Source of the DNA: Geomonas propionica
Lineage (GTDB): Bacteria; Desulfobacterota; Desulfuromonadia; Geobacterales; Geobacteraceae
Reading direction: 5' to 3'
DNA length: 64,000 bases
Assembly (NCBI RefSeq): GCF_016458235.1
Contig: NZ_JAEMHK010000009.1
Location: forward strand, 124,001-188,000
In this document: positions 1 through 8,226 of the stretch, in pieces
Position numbering within the stretch: position 1 is the first letter of the stretch
Layout of the letters: each line of letters starts with the position of its first letter
Translations under genes and position numbers: made by a program
The notes under the pieces: generated by a model
Database searches by the model: none
What the model saw: only the letters and a program-made list of their open reading frames with translations
Told to the model about the DNA's origin: nothing

Positions 1-348
1 CGCGATGGCGGCCCAGAATCGGCTGCCGTCCTTGCGCAGGCGCCACCCCTGCAACTCGACGCTCCCCATGCTGTCGGTGATGGATAGCTCTCGCTGTGGC
101 GCACCGGAGCGGATCTCCTCCTTGGGGTGCAACACGGAGAAGTGCCTCCCCTGGATCTCGTGGGTCGGGTAGCGGGTGATCCGCTCGGCGCCGCTGTTCC
201 ACGAAACGATCTCCCCCTTCATGTTGAGCAGGATCAGGGCGTAGTCCTTCACCTGCTCCGCCATCAGTCGGAAATGCTGATCCCTGTCCCGTTGCGAGGC
301 TTCCTGGACGTCACCGCTGATCTTGTCTTCATCCCGTTTGTTGGCCAT
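1..348 (-). CDS. PAS-domain sensor protein, N-terminal part (runs off the window)
   Basis: The frame is open from an ATG at 348 down to base 1, giving 116 codons, and continues outside the window. After about 25 polar residues comes a PAS fold of the kind common in sensor kinases: DYALILLNMKGEIVSWNSGA (residues about 38-57), then ERITRY and GRHFSVLHPKEE, then the WRLRKDGSRFWA strand. There is no signal peptide or membrane segment at the N-terminus, so a cytoplasmic sensor is likely. The output domain (kinase, diguanylate cyclase or other) lies beyond the edge, so the function cannot be fixed. Confidence 0.75.
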   Translation of the reverse strand, partial: MANKRDEDKISGDVQEASQRDRDQHFRLMAEQVKDYALILLNMKGEIVSWNSGAERITRYPTHEIQGRHFSVLHPKEEIRSGAPQRELSITDSMGSVELQGWRLRKDGSRFWAAIA

Positions 349-404
349 CGGCTGTGCCTGTGCTGTAGTTATGGTTGTGGTTACCGCCTCGTGGGAACGG
401 CCGG

Positions 405-863
405 CTACCGCGCCGGGACCGTAGTCTCGAAACTCTGCATCCAGTTGGTGCCGTCACCGAGGCCGTGGTTGCCGCCATCGGTGCCGAAGTACTTGTAGGT
501 GATGCGGATCCGCTCTCCCGCAGTCAGAGGAGCGGGGATCTTGATGCTGAAGTCCGCGCTTTCGTCCAGCCCCAACTCGGACGGCATGATGAACGTCATC
601 CCCTGTGCCAGCACCTTGCCCCGGCTGTCCAGTTGCGCCGCCCAGATCTCCAGGTTACGCATCCGGAAATAGCGCACGTTTTTCACGACCCCCTGCACCA
701 TGGTGTTCCCTCCGGCCGGCTGCACTTCGTATCCCATCAGGAGGTCGAACTGCTTGTAGTGTTGCGGCAGGGCGGCCATCCGTTGCTGCTGAAGGTCGGG
801 ATAGGTGGCGCAGGCGCCGAGGAGAAGGGCCAATATTAGAAAGATGGGTCTTAGTGCTCTCAT
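405..863 (-). CDS. Predicted lipoprotein with a beta-sandwich domain
   Basis: A 152-residue protein with a lipoprotein signal peptide ending LLLGAC, so probably anchored in the outer membrane or periplasm. The start at 863 is chosen over an in-frame ATG seven codons upstream because AAGGGAGGTGTCAC precedes it at correct spacing and the signal peptide then begins MRALRP. The mature part reads as alternating strands (VQGVVKNVRYFRMRNLEIW, then a segment with PSELGLDESADFSIKIP), resembling FxLYD-like accessory folds of secreted proteins. No catalytic residues are visible. It is the next gene upstream of the PAS-protein fragment on the same strand; no partner is evident. Confidence 0.75.
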   Translation of the reverse strand: MRALRPIFLILALLLGACATYPDLQQQRMAALPQHYKQFDLLMGYEVQPAGGNTMVQGVVKNVRYFRMRNLEIWAAQLDSRGKVLAQGMTFIMPSELGLDESADFSIKIPAPLTAGERIRITYKYFGTDGGNHGLGDGTNWMQSFETTVPAR

Positions 864-1030
864 GTGACACCTCCCTTGAACCATGAGCTATTTTACGCCA
901 CTGGAGGGTAATGCACAATTGGGCGCGGGAGTTTATGCGGCTTGGCAAGAATGCGAGGGAGGTGGTGTCAAGGAAGGAGCTGCGCCGGGGAAAGGCGCTG
1001 CCGAAGCGGGGCGGCAGCGCCTGTTGCGGG

Positions 1031-1525
1031 TTACCTGTCGCGACCGGGCCCCTTGCGTCCGTCGTGGCGCGCCTCGCGCAGGGTCTGGAACTTGGCCGCC
1101 TGCTCCGGCGTCAGCAGGGCGACGAACTGCCTCGCTTGGGCTCCCCTTTGCACCGCGCAGTCCGCCTGCAGCGCCGCCACTTTTGCCGCCTGGGCCCTGA
1201 TGGCGGGTTCATCGGCGCGGCCGGAGCGCACCAGGGTCTGCAGCTCGTGCCGCTCATGTCTCAAGGAAGCGGACAGGGGGGCATTCTTCTCGCGTCCCGC
1301 CGCGAAGATGGCCTGCGCCTCGTTCTTTTGCTGGTCGGAGAGCCCCAACTCCGCTGCCATCTTCCGCAACCTGTCCCGATGTGCGCCATGCTTTTGCTGC
1401 TCCACACACCCTTTGCCGCCTTCCCCTTGCACCGGCCCGTGGCCGGCGAACGCGTTCTGGCTTCCCAAAACGGCTGACGCGGTGATGCAGGTGAACAGTG
1501 CCAGTTGCTTTAGCTGTCTTTTCAT
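1031..1525 (-). CDS. Periplasmic Spy/CpxP-like (LTxxQ) protein
   Basis: A 164-residue secreted protein with a signal peptide ending near NAFA-GHG. The mature part is charged and helical, with the family hallmark LTPEQAAKFQTLRE near the C-terminus and a first half-motif LGLSDQQKNEAQ. Proteins of this family are small periplasmic helical chaperones or metal-stress proteins (Spy, CpxP, ZraP/CnrX relatives). A His/Cys-containing stretch (HGPVQGEGGKGCVEQQKHG) just after the signal peptide could bind metal, which is inference. It is divergent from the small gene at 1792, so the 270-bp gap probably holds both promoters. Confidence 0.75.
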   Translation of the reverse strand: MKRQLKQLALFTCITASAVLGSQNAFAGHGPVQGEGGKGCVEQQKHGAHRDRLRKMAAELGLSDQQKNEAQAIFAAGREKNAPLSASLRHERHELQTLVRSGRADEPAIRAQAAKVAALQADCAVQRGAQARQFVALLTPEQAAKFQTLREARHDGRKGPGRDR

Positions 1526-1791
1526 GTCACTTCTCCTTGTTGATCAGGCTTAGTGGTGGCTCTTGCCGCTGCCGTATGGACATAAGGTACCTCCTGATTA
1601 TGGAGGTAATGTGTACCAATTAAGGAAATGACCCCGGCATGCTCTCCGAGCGGCTGCAGGTGCTCGGACCGTAGCTGATATGACTGTCGGGATAGGAAAT
1701 ATACCAGTACGGTTCTTGCCATCCCGGTTGGCATTGCTAGAATAAGCTAACAAAGCTTGGACTATCCAGAACGGCCACGGAGGAGGGTGCT

Positions 1792-1995
1792 ATGAAGATC
1801 CCGGTTGTGTTTGCTGATGAAAGACGCGGGCTGGTAAAGGCAGAGGAACTCCAGGAACTGATAGAGCAGGCTACCATCGTCTCCTTCTTGCGCAGCGACG
1901 GTGAGTGCGTGCAGGTGGGCGTCGACAGCGTGAGAGGTATGGGGGGCAGGAACTATCGCGGCCCCGAACGTAGGGGAAACGTCCTCTTCTGCTAA
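1792..1995 (+). CDS. Small conserved-type protein ending in a GPERR motif
   Basis: A 67-residue protein with no signal peptide, preceded by a strong ribosome site (GGAGGAGGGTGCT before ATG). It reads as a compact strand-helix protein, MKIPVVFADERRGLVKAEEL onward, ending in a tail that contains YRGPERRG. From memory, short proteins with this KIPVVF...GPERR layout occur repeatedly in Geobacter genomes as single genes of unknown role. I do not assign a function. A good terminator lies 25 bp after the stop, so it is probably a monocistronic unit. Confidence 0.6.
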   Translation: MKIPVVFADERRGLVKAEELQELIEQATIVSFLRSDGECVQVGVDSVRGMGGRNYRGPERRGNVLFC

Positions 1996-2019
1996 ACCTG
2001 CCGCCGCATGGCAAGAGAC

Positions 2020-2056
2020 AAGGCCGGCCTTCTTCGTTCAGCCGGCCTTTGCTTTT
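2020..2056 (+). terminator. Rho-independent terminator after the 67-residue gene
   Basis: AAGGCCGGC at 2020-2028 pairs with GCCGGCCTT at 2041-2049, followed by a T-rich run. Confidence 0.8.
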
Positions 2057-2409
2057 GGTCCTCTCAAAGTTGGTCCTCCTGTTATACAAATTCCACCTTA
2101 TTTACAAATTTGCAAAACACGAAACCTCCTTTCGCATTTGTGCGAATGCGCTCCGGCGGTACGGCAGCGGTGATCAACGTGCTGATATCACGCCGCATCG
2201 CGGAGGTCCCGCGGTTTTATCAGCGGCCGGGGCTTTTGCTGTTGTGCGAAAACGACGTGGACCCCCTTGCACCGATCGGAGCGGGTGTTCGCTCGCAAGT
2301 GACTGTTTTTGCTGCTTTAATAAAAATATACGAAATCGTAAAACATTGGTATGCGAGTTGCTAAGGTCTGTGGCAAGAGCGGTCAATCCCAACATGGAGG
2401 TATAAAGGC
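2057..2409. other. Intergenic leader of the OFA transporter gene
   Basis: About 350 bp without a convincing gene. It is more AT-rich than its neighbours and holds a short palindrome CGCATT-N6-AATGCG at 2133-2150, which could be an operator or a stem. I see no clear riboswitch, sigma-54 site or small ORF with a ribosome site other than the one for the gene at 2410. Confidence 0.4.
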
Positions 2410-3711
2410 ATGACACAGACGAAATCTAACAAGGGCTGGCAGGTAGTTTTCGCCGGAACCGGAATCAACCTGGCGCTCGGGGTGCTGTATGCCTGGAGTA
2501 TCTTCAAGGGGGCCGTCAAGGCGTCCATCGAGTCCCACGCCCCGGACGCCTTCCAGTGGGACAAGGCTTCCATCAATGACCCGTACGCGCTCTGCTGTCT
2601 CGCCTTCGCATTCTCCATGATCCTGGCCGGTAAGTGCCAGGACAAGATCGGTCCGGCGCGTACGGCGCTGATCGGCGGCATCCTGGTGGGCGCAGGCTTC
2701 TGCCTCATGGGATACTCCAACAGCTACGCCGCCTGGGTCACTGGCTTCGGCGTCCTGGCCGGTTCCGGCTTCGGCTTCGGCTACTCCGCGGCGACCCCCC
2801 CGGCGCTCAAGTGGTTCTCCTCCAAGAAAACCGGTCTCATCGCCGGTATCGTGGTCGCCGGCTTCGGCCTGGCGCCGGTCTACATCGCGCCGCTCTCCAG
2901 CTACCTCTTGGGCGCCTACGGCATCCAGCAGTCCATGTACATCCTCGCAGCCGGCTTCGCGGTCATCGTCTGCGGCCTCTCCTTCGCCTTGGCAAACCCG
3001 CCCAAAGGGTATGTCCCGGCCGAGCCCGCCCTGAAGGAGGGCGAGAAGGCGGCACCGGCCAAGAAGGCCGTCTACGACGCCACCGTGAGCGAGATGCTGA
3101 AGTCTCCGAAGTTCTACATGCTGTGGGCAACCTTCTTCATCGGCGCCGGCGCGGGTCTCATGGTGATCGGCTCCGTTGCGGGTCTCGCCAAGAAGAGCAT
3201 GGGCCCCATGGCCTTCGTCGCGGTGGCCATCATGGCCATCGGCAACGCCTCCGGCCGCGTGGTCGCCGGTGTTCTCTCCGACAAGATCGGGCGCCGCGCC
3301 ACCCTGACCATCATGCTCGGCTTCCAGGCCATCCTGATGTTCGCCGCCGTCCCGGTGGTGGGCTCCGGTTCCGCCGCCATGCTGGTGCTGCTTGCCTCCC
3401 TGATCGGCTTCAACTACGGCTCCAACCTGACCCTGTTCCCCTCCTTCGCCAAGGACTACTGGGGCTTCAAGAACTACGGCCTCAACTACGGCGTGCTGTT
3501 CAGCGCCTGGGGCGTCGGCGGGCTGGTCATGGGGCGCGTATCCGAGATGATGAACGCGCAGCCGGGCGGCCTGAACAAGTCCTTCATTCTGGCCGGCTCC
3601 TGCCTGGCGATGGGCACCGTGATCACTTTTTTCCTGCGTGAGAAGAAGGCGGTCGAGGTCGAGGCCACCGAGCTGGTTGGCGAAAAGGTCGCCGTCAAGG
3701 CTTCCGCCTAA
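2410..3711 (+). CDS. MFS transporter, oxalate/formate antiporter (OFA) family
   Basis: A 433-residue integral inner-membrane protein with about 12 hydrophobic segments in two halves joined by a charged loop near residues 195-220. The N-terminal GTGINLALGVLYAWSIFKGA is the typical OFA-family opening, and the loop DKIGPARTALIGG (about 77-89) and its second-half equivalent DKIGRRATLTIMLG are the MFS motif-A signatures. The family moves small carboxylates such as oxalate, formate, lactate or pyruvate; the substrate here cannot be read from sequence. The start has a GGAGG site 8 bp upstream. A terminator follows directly and no catabolic partner lies beside it. Confidence 0.85.
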   Translation: MTQTKSNKGWQVVFAGTGINLALGVLYAWSIFKGAVKASIESHAPDAFQWDKASINDPYALCCLAFAFSMILAGKCQDKIGPARTALIGGILVGAGFCLMGYSNSYAAWVTGFGVLAGSGFGFGYSAATPPALKWFSSKKTGLIAGIVVAGFGLAPVYIAPLSSYLLGAYGIQQSMYILAAGFAVIVCGLSFALANPPKGYVPAEPALKEGEKAAPAKKAVYDATVSEMLKSPKFYMLWATFFIGAGAGLMVIGSVAGLAKKSMGPMAFVAVAIMAIGNASGRVVAGVLSDKIGRRATLTIMLGFQAILMFAAVPVVGSGSAAMLVLLASLIGFNYGSNLTLFPSFAKDYWGFKNYGLNYGVLFSAWGVGGLVMGRVSEMMNAQPGGLNKSFILAGSCLAMGTVITFFLREKKAVEVEATELVGEKVAVKASA

Positions 3712-3740
3712 CGTGGTCTGTAGCCGAGGTTGAAAAAATG

Positions 3741-3774
3741 AGGGCCATGCAAATTCTGCATGGCCCTTTTTTTA
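3741..3774 (+). terminator. Rho-independent terminator after the OFA transporter
   Basis: AGGGCCATGC at 3741-3750 pairs with GCATGGCCCT at 3758-3767, followed by seven T. Confidence 0.9.
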
Positions 3775-3832
3775 ACGATGATGCTATTATGTCGCACCCT
3801 TAAACACCCAACCGCCCACTCTGGAGATGATC

Positions 3833-5005
3833 GTGCCTGAAGAAGAGTCCGCCTTCGATACCAGTTATGTCACCATCATGCTGGTCGTCTTCCTGGTCGT
3901 GACAGGTCTTGCCATCGACATCGGATACATGTACGTCAGCGAGGAGGATCTGCAGCATTCCGCCGAAATGGCGGCACTGACCGGGGCGCAGAACATCAAG
4001 CAACGCTACCTTGCGCAGGCGCAGACCGACCCATCGCGCATCCTCGACATCGCCCGGGACCCGATCCAGTCCCAGGCGCGCGCGGCCGCGGTGGACCTGG
4101 TCACCGGCAAGCACGATGCCGCAGCACTGGTAGGGCTTTTGAACAACAACGGCAACGCCCTGACCGGCGACAACGACATCACCACCGGCTTCTGGAACAT
4201 GAGCAGCCGCAGCTATATCCCCGGGGCCACCCCGGTGAACGCCATCCAGGTCAGGACCAGGCGCACCGCTGAGAGCAGTTCGGTCGGGATGGGGACCCTG
4301 GGGAGCTTCATCGCCAAGATCAGCGGCACCGAGGACTTCGGCTCCACGCCGGTGGCGACCGCTGCCCTGGTGCCGGGGACCCGCTCCAATATCGCCATCT
4401 GCGCCGAGGCGTGCCAGCCCTCCTGCACCTTCCCCCAGATCTGCAGTATCCCCGAACGCCACATGAGCCATGCCCCGTGGGACCCGAAGGCAGGCGGCTC
4501 GCTCTCCGGCCGCTACCTCTACACTTCGCTTTTGCATCCGGCGACCATCACCAACTCCATGTCCGACCTGGTCTGCCAGGAGATGCCGGTGCAGGAAGTC
4601 TGCGGTCTCCCAATCTTCGCCGCTGCCAGCAACTCCGACGCCGTCTTGCGGGACATCAAGGCGATGATGTACGATCCCCAGGCGGACCGCTCCAACAAGG
4701 AGTACGACAAAAACGGCAAATTGGTCGGGTGGTGGGTGATCGTCCCCGCCACCGACTGCTCCGGATTCCTCCCCGGTGAAACCTACCAGCAGCACACCGC
4801 GACCCGGTACTCCCTGGTGCGCATCAGCAGGATCTGCACCAGCGGCGCCGCCGGCTGCGGCAAGTCTTCGACCCTGCCCGATCAACCCGCCACCTCGTGC
4901 ATCCCGGGTGGCGACGGGCTGTACATCGACCGCATTTCCTGCGTGGGGTGCGACAGCCAGGCAAGAAAACTCCTGCCGGGACTGCGCCCGGTGCTGGTGA
5001 ACTAG
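3833..5005 (+). CDS. TadG-like membrane-anchored protein
   Basis: About 390 residues. A single N-terminal membrane segment (VTIMLVVFLVVTGLAIDIGY) is followed by the YMYVSEEDLQHSAEMAALTG stretch typical of TadE/TadG-type pilus-assembly or vWA-less TadG proteins, in which a small D-x-G after the helix leads into a surface domain. The C-terminal half has many cysteines (CAEACQPSC, CSGFL, CTSG, CGKSS, CVGC), suggesting an exported disulfide-bonded domain. GTG at 3833 is preferred because GGAG lies six bases ahead of it, whereas ATG at 3827 directly abuts GGAG. No other tad genes are nearby, so a pilus role is only an analogy. The DUF309 gene follows after a few bases. Confidence 0.65.
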   Translation: MPEEESAFDTSYVTIMLVVFLVVTGLAIDIGYMYVSEEDLQHSAEMAALTGAQNIKQRYLAQAQTDPSRILDIARDPIQSQARAAAVDLVTGKHDAAALVGLLNNNGNALTGDNDITTGFWNMSSRSYIPGATPVNAIQVRTRRTAESSSVGMGTLGSFIAKISGTEDFGSTPVATAALVPGTRSNIAICAEACQPSCTFPQICSIPERHMSHAPWDPKAGGSLSGRYLYTSLLHPATITNSMSDLVCQEMPVQEVCGLPIFAAASNSDAVLRDIKAMMYDPQADRSNKEYDKNGKLVGWWVIVPATDCSGFLPGETYQQHTATRYSLVRISRICTSGAAGCGKSSTLPDQPATSCIPGGDGLYIDRISCVGCDSQARKLLPGLRPVLVN

Positions 5006-5013
5006 CGGTGAGC

Positions 5014-5406
5014 ATGCCGCCGACGCCGTGCCAGCAGGCGCCTTCGCCGGAGCTGCAGCAGGCCATCGAGGAGTTCAACGGGGGGGAGTGGTTCGAGTGC
5101 CACGAGACGCTCGAGGAACTGTGGGTGGGTGAGAAGGGGGAGTTGCGGGACTTCTACCAGGGGCTTTTGCAGGTCGCCGTGGCGCTGTACCATTGGCGCA
5201 ACGGTAACTTCAAGGGAGCGGAGGGGCTTTTGCGGCGCGGCCCCGACCTCCTGATGCGGGTCTCGGATACCTGCCTCGGCGTCGATGTGGCCCGCTTGGT
5301 GGCACAGGCCGGCGTACTGCGCGAGGCGCTCCTGGCGCTGGGGGAAGCGCGGATGGCCGAACTGGACCAAGCCCTAATCCCGAAATTGCACCGGCCGCAA
5401 CCCTGA
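5014..5406 (+). CDS. DUF309 family protein
   Basis: 130 residues with the DUF309 pattern: FNGGEWFECHETLEELWVGE, then RDFYQGLLQVAVALYHW and GNFKGAEGLL. The family is a small all-helical fold with conserved His and Glu residues, of unknown biochemical role. It begins 8 bp after the TadG-like stop, so the two are probably cotranscribed; a GTG two codons upstream (5008) is an alternative start. No signal peptide is visible. A bidirectional terminator separates it from the convergent carbonic anhydrase gene. Confidence 0.8.
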   Translation: MPPTPCQQAPSPELQQAIEEFNGGEWFECHETLEELWVGEKGELRDFYQGLLQVAVALYHWRNGNFKGAEGLLRRGPDLLMRVSDTCLGVDVARLVAQAGVLREALLALGEARMAELDQALIPKLHRPQP

Positions 5407-5426
5407 CGCTGTCGCCCTCGATACTG

Positions 5427-5463
5427 AAAAAGCCGCCCCCGGCAAGGGAGGGCGGCTTTTTTG
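5427..5463. terminator. Bidirectional terminator between convergent genes
   Basis: AAAAAGCCGCC pairs with GGCGGCTTTTTT, so it has an A-run on one side and a T-run on the other and can serve both the DUF309 gene and the carbonic anhydrase gene. Confidence 0.85.
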
Positions 5464-5476
5464 TCTGCGCATAGGG

Positions 5477-6166
5477 TTACTTGAGCAGGGTAACCTTGCC
5501 GTCGTCGAGGTCGTACTTGGCGGCGACGATCTTGATCTTGCCTTCCTTCAACTCCTTGGCGAGGAGCTTGGACTTCTTGGGAAGCTGGGCGGCGACGGCC
5601 TTGGCGTTGATCTCCACCGCGCACTCCACGATCTCCTCCTTCGCCTTGCCCTTGCAGGCGGCCTTGGCCTTCTTGGCGGCAGGCGCGATCTCCTTCACGA
5701 TGGCACCGATGTTCCCTTCCGGCTTGCCGCCGGCGACAGTCGCGGTGACCGCACCGCAGCGCTCGTGCCCCAGCACCATGATGAGCGGGGAGCCCAGGTG
5801 CTCGGCGGCGTACTCGACGCTCCCCAGGACCAGCGGATCGGCGACGTTGCCCGCCACGCGCACCACGAAGACCTCACCCAGCGCCTGGTCGAAGATGATC
5901 TCGGGGGGGACGCGGGAGTCGGAGCAGGAGAGGATGATGGCGTAGGGATGCTGGCTCTTGGCGAGCTTGCCGCGGGCGGAGGCGTCGCACAGCGCCGATG
6001 CCGACAGCTTGCTGTCGACGTAGCGGGTGTTGCCGTCCATCAGTTTCTGAAGCGCCTGGTCGGCCGTGATGCCGCTTACCTCGCTGGAAGCGAAAGCGAT
6101 GCCGACCGTTGCGGCCAGGGCCGCTGCCGCTACTGCGATCCTGCGTGCTAGCTTGCTGCTCTTCAT
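5477..6166 (-). CDS. Secreted beta-class carbonic anhydrase
   Basis: 229 residues, catalysing reversible CO2 hydration. The zinc site of beta-carbonic anhydrases is complete: Cys81 and the Asp83-Arg85 dyad in SCSDSRVPPE, then His134 and Cys137 in LGHERCGAV. An N-terminal signal peptide (LARRIAVAAAALAATVGIAFA) places it in the periplasm, less usual than the cytoplasmic forms. The start at 6166 is chosen because AAGGAGGAAACT precedes it and the signal peptide begins there; the open frame continues upstream without support. The C-terminal third is lysine- and alanine-rich. It is monocistronic, with a terminator downstream. Confidence 0.9.
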   Translation of the reverse strand: MKSSKLARRIAVAAAALAATVGIAFASSEVSGITADQALQKLMDGNTRYVDSKLSASALCDASARGKLAKSQHPYAIILSCSDSRVPPEIIFDQALGEVFVVRVAGNVADPLVLGSVEYAAEHLGSPLIMVLGHERCGAVTATVAGGKPEGNIGAIVKEIAPAAKKAKAACKGKAKEEIVECAVEINAKAVAAQLPKKSKLLAKELKEGKIKIVAAKYDLDDGKVTLLK

Positions 6167-6396
6167 AGTTTCCTCCTTCGTTAATGTAGCCCCTGGGGGC
6201 GAAGCAGATCCATTCCTTATCGGTGAGGGACTGCAGATCATGAGGGAAAAGCCGCTTTATTCTACATGAAAAGAAACGTTATGCCAATCTAATCTGGCGG
6301 GGCTGTTCACGGGCATGGGGATGGGAAGGTTGACAACCGACGGCGCTTCAGGCAGATTGGGCAGGCGTAAAGACGAAGGAAAAAGCGGGGTAAGCG

Positions 6397-6570
6397 ATGT
6401 TCGTGTTGAAGCTGTTGGGTATCGGGGTGCTGGTCACGGCGGGAATCGCCATGATCGCCTTTCTGGAAGAGAAGCTGGTGAGCGGGCCGCGCAGGCGGCA
6501 GATTGCCGAAAGAGCGCGCCAGAAACTGGCAGGCAGCGGTAAAGCGGGAAGGGAGGAGGAAGGGGCATAG
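6397..6570 (+). CDS. Small single-pass membrane protein (57 residues)
   Basis: A short ORF beginning MFVLKLLGIGVLVTAGIAMI, which is one hydrophobic helix, followed by a basic, Arg-rich segment (RRRQIAERARQK) and an acidic Glu-rich end. The layout is that of a small inner-membrane protein with a cytoplasmic tail. The ribosome site (GGGG about 5 bases upstream) is only fair, and there is no recognised family. It faces the DUF1634 gene and ends just before that gene's stop. Confidence 0.45.
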   Translation: MFVLKLLGIGVLVTAGIAMIAFLEEKLVSGPRRRQIAERARQKLAGSGKAGREEEGA

Positions 6571-6576
6571 CCCCGG

Positions 6577-6891
6577 TCACATCTCCTTGCCGAAGTAGAT
6601 TCCTGCGGCGAGGGCGCAGAGCACCACCAGGGAGAACAGGGCGAAGTGCCAGTCGCGCTCCTTCACGAAGATCACGGCGGCGGCGATCACCCGCATGACC
6701 GGGGTGCCGAGCAGCACCAGGAGCCCCGCGGTGATCAGCTTGGGCGCGAGCCCGGTCTGACCGAGTATCATCAGGGCGATCCCCACCGCCAGCAGCGCCG
6801 CAGCGACCAGAGAACCCAGCCGCAACAGCCTCGCCAGCACCAGCTCGATCGGATGCTCTGTCTTTTCCTCCGGTTCGATCGCTACCACCAC
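6577..6891 (-). CDS. DUF1634 membrane protein, partner of the TauE/SafE permease
   Basis: 104 residues with three hydrophobic helices: LVAAALLAVGIALMILG, LITAGLLVLLGTPVMRVI and FALFSLVVLCALAAGIYFG. This is the DUF1634 pattern, in which RLLRLGS leads into helix 1 and a TPVMR turn ends helix 2. DUF1634 genes are commonly found next to TauE/SafE permeases. The GTG start (6891, or 6888) overlaps the permease stop, implying translational coupling and joint function in the inner membrane. The substrate is not known. Confidence 0.8.
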   Translation of the reverse strand: MVVAIEPEEKTEHPIELVLARLLRLGSLVAAALLAVGIALMILGQTGLAPKLITAGLLVLLGTPVMRVIAAAVIFVKERDWHFALFSLVVLCALAAGIYFGKEM

Positions 6892-7718
6892 TTAACCCCC
6901 TTGTAGATCATCTCGATGGCCGTGTAGGCCAAGATCGGCATGAAGAAAAGCCTGATCTTGCTGGCCGGCATGCGCATCATCAGGCGCGCACCCAGTATCG
7001 CCCCGAGCAGCACCCCGAGCACTACCGGCCCCGCCACCAGCGGCTTCACGTCGCCGCGCGCGAAGTACACTACCGCCCCCGAGGCAGCGGTCACCCCGAT
7101 CATGAAATTGGAGGTGGCGCTGGACGCCTTGAAGGGCATCCCCATCACCTGGTCCATGGCCGGCACCTTGAAGATCCCCGCCCCGATCCCCAAAAGCCCC
7201 GCAGCCGCCCCCGAGAAGTACATGATGATCAGCCCCGGTAGCGTCCGGGTCACCTGGTACTCCACCCGGCGCCCCAGCGCCTTGTCGTAGTAGGAGCCCC
7301 CCAGCCTGAGCTTGCTGGAGATGGCGTCCGGGATCACCTCGGGCCTCGCGTGCTCCTTGCGGGTGCGGAACATGTTGTAGGCGGAATAGGCCAGCAGCAG
7401 GCCGAACAGGACGAACAGGACGCGCTGGTTCACCAGGGCCGCCACCAGGGCACCGGTCAGGGCCCCCAGCGAGGTCCCCATCTCGAGCCAGATCGCCACC
7501 CGGGTGTTGGTGAGGCGGTCTCGCAGGAAGGCCACCGCGGCACCGGTCGAGGTGGCGATGATGCAGACGGTCGAGGCTGCCACCGCGGTACGCATCGGCA
7601 TGCCAAAACCGAGGGTGAGGGCGGGGACGATGATGATGCCGCCACCAAGGCCCAGGATCGCCCCGACCACGCCGGCCGCGATCCCTATCGCGAAAATCGT
7701 TATGAAGGTGATGACCAC
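6882..7718 (-). CDS. TauE/SafE family sulfite/sulfonate-type permease
   Basis: About 278 residues with eight or nine hydrophobic segments and the two family repeats, each with a glycine-rich signature: GVVGAILGLGGGIIIVPAL near the N-terminus and GAAAGLLGIGAGIFKVPAM in the second half. The family exports or imports sulfite, sulfonates or similar anions; the substrate here is not determinable. Start choice: GGAGG sits directly on ATG 7724 but exactly six bases before GTG 7718, so GTG is preferred; the open frame runs further upstream without support. It is translationally coupled to the DUF1634 gene. Confidence 0.8.
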   Translation of the reverse strand: MVITFITIFAIGIAAGVVGAILGLGGGIIIVPALTLGFGMPMRTAVAASTVCIIATSTGAAVAFLRDRLTNTRVAIWLEMGTSLGALTGALVAALVNQRVLFVLFGLLLAYSAYNMFRTRKEHARPEVIPDAISSKLRLGGSYYDKALGRRVEYQVTRTLPGLIIMYFSGAAAGLLGIGAGIFKVPAMDQVMGMPFKASSATSNFMIGVTAASGAVVYFARGDVKPLVAGPVVLGVLLGAILGARLMMRMPASKIRLFFMPILAYTAIEMIYKGVKWW

Positions 7719-8007
7719 GTACATCCTCCGCCCCGGCGCCTGCCGGATCTCGTTGCAACGGGGACAATCTACCTTTTCTTGGTCCGCTTTACAAATAAAT
7801 AAAGGGTCATAAAACCGGTATCCAGGCCGGTTCGCATTGTGGCGGCGCGGTTGTCGCGTGGGTGCACGAGGCGGCGGTGGGAGCCCCCGTCGTTGCACAA
7901 GTATTAGGCGGTTCTGCCTGTATTGGGTCAGGCGGATCGAGGTCGTTGATCGGCCACTTTTGCGTAACTAGGTGTAACGATTACGGCTTCTGCTGAAAAC
8001 GATAATG

Positions 8008-8023
8008 TGGCACAGCTTCTGCT
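8008..8023 (+). promoter_or_regulatory. Sigma-54-like promoter
   Basis: TGGCACAGCTTCTGCT keeps the invariant GG and GC at ten-base spacing and differs from the TGGCAC-N5-TTGCT consensus at one position. Transcription would start near 8034, just ahead of the hairpin at 8083 and the barrel gene at 8227. Confidence 0.5.
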
Positions 8024-8082
8024 AAATGATGATCAGGTACCGAAGCACAACGAAGTGCACGGGACCGCAGGCAAGACAGGCA

Positions 8083-8122
8083 AAGGCGCCTCTCCACTAT
8101 GGATGAGAGGCGCCTTTTTTTA
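8083..8122 (+). terminator. Terminator in the leader of the outer-membrane barrel gene
   Basis: AGGCGCCTCTC pairs with GAGAGGCGCCT across a 10-base loop and is followed by seven T. No gene ends just upstream on this strand, so it either ends a roughly 90-nt RNA made from the sigma-54-like site or attenuates the gene at 8227. Confidence 0.75.
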
Positions 8123-8226
8123 TGCAATCCAGTGAAAGGGGGAGGTTCGGACGTAACGGTTGGCAGTTTTGGAGAGATCTACGCAGCACCAATACAGAAA
8201 GAAATACAATTACAAAGGAGTAAGAC

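Noticed and set aside
1522-1734. 70-codon minus-strand frame upstream of the Spy-like gene
   Set aside because: No ribosome site or family features; it occupies the divergent promoter region.
3800-4885. Minus-strand frame antisense to the TadG-like gene
   Set aside because: Codon usage and composition are those of a shadow frame; the plus-strand product has a recognisable membrane anchor and fold.
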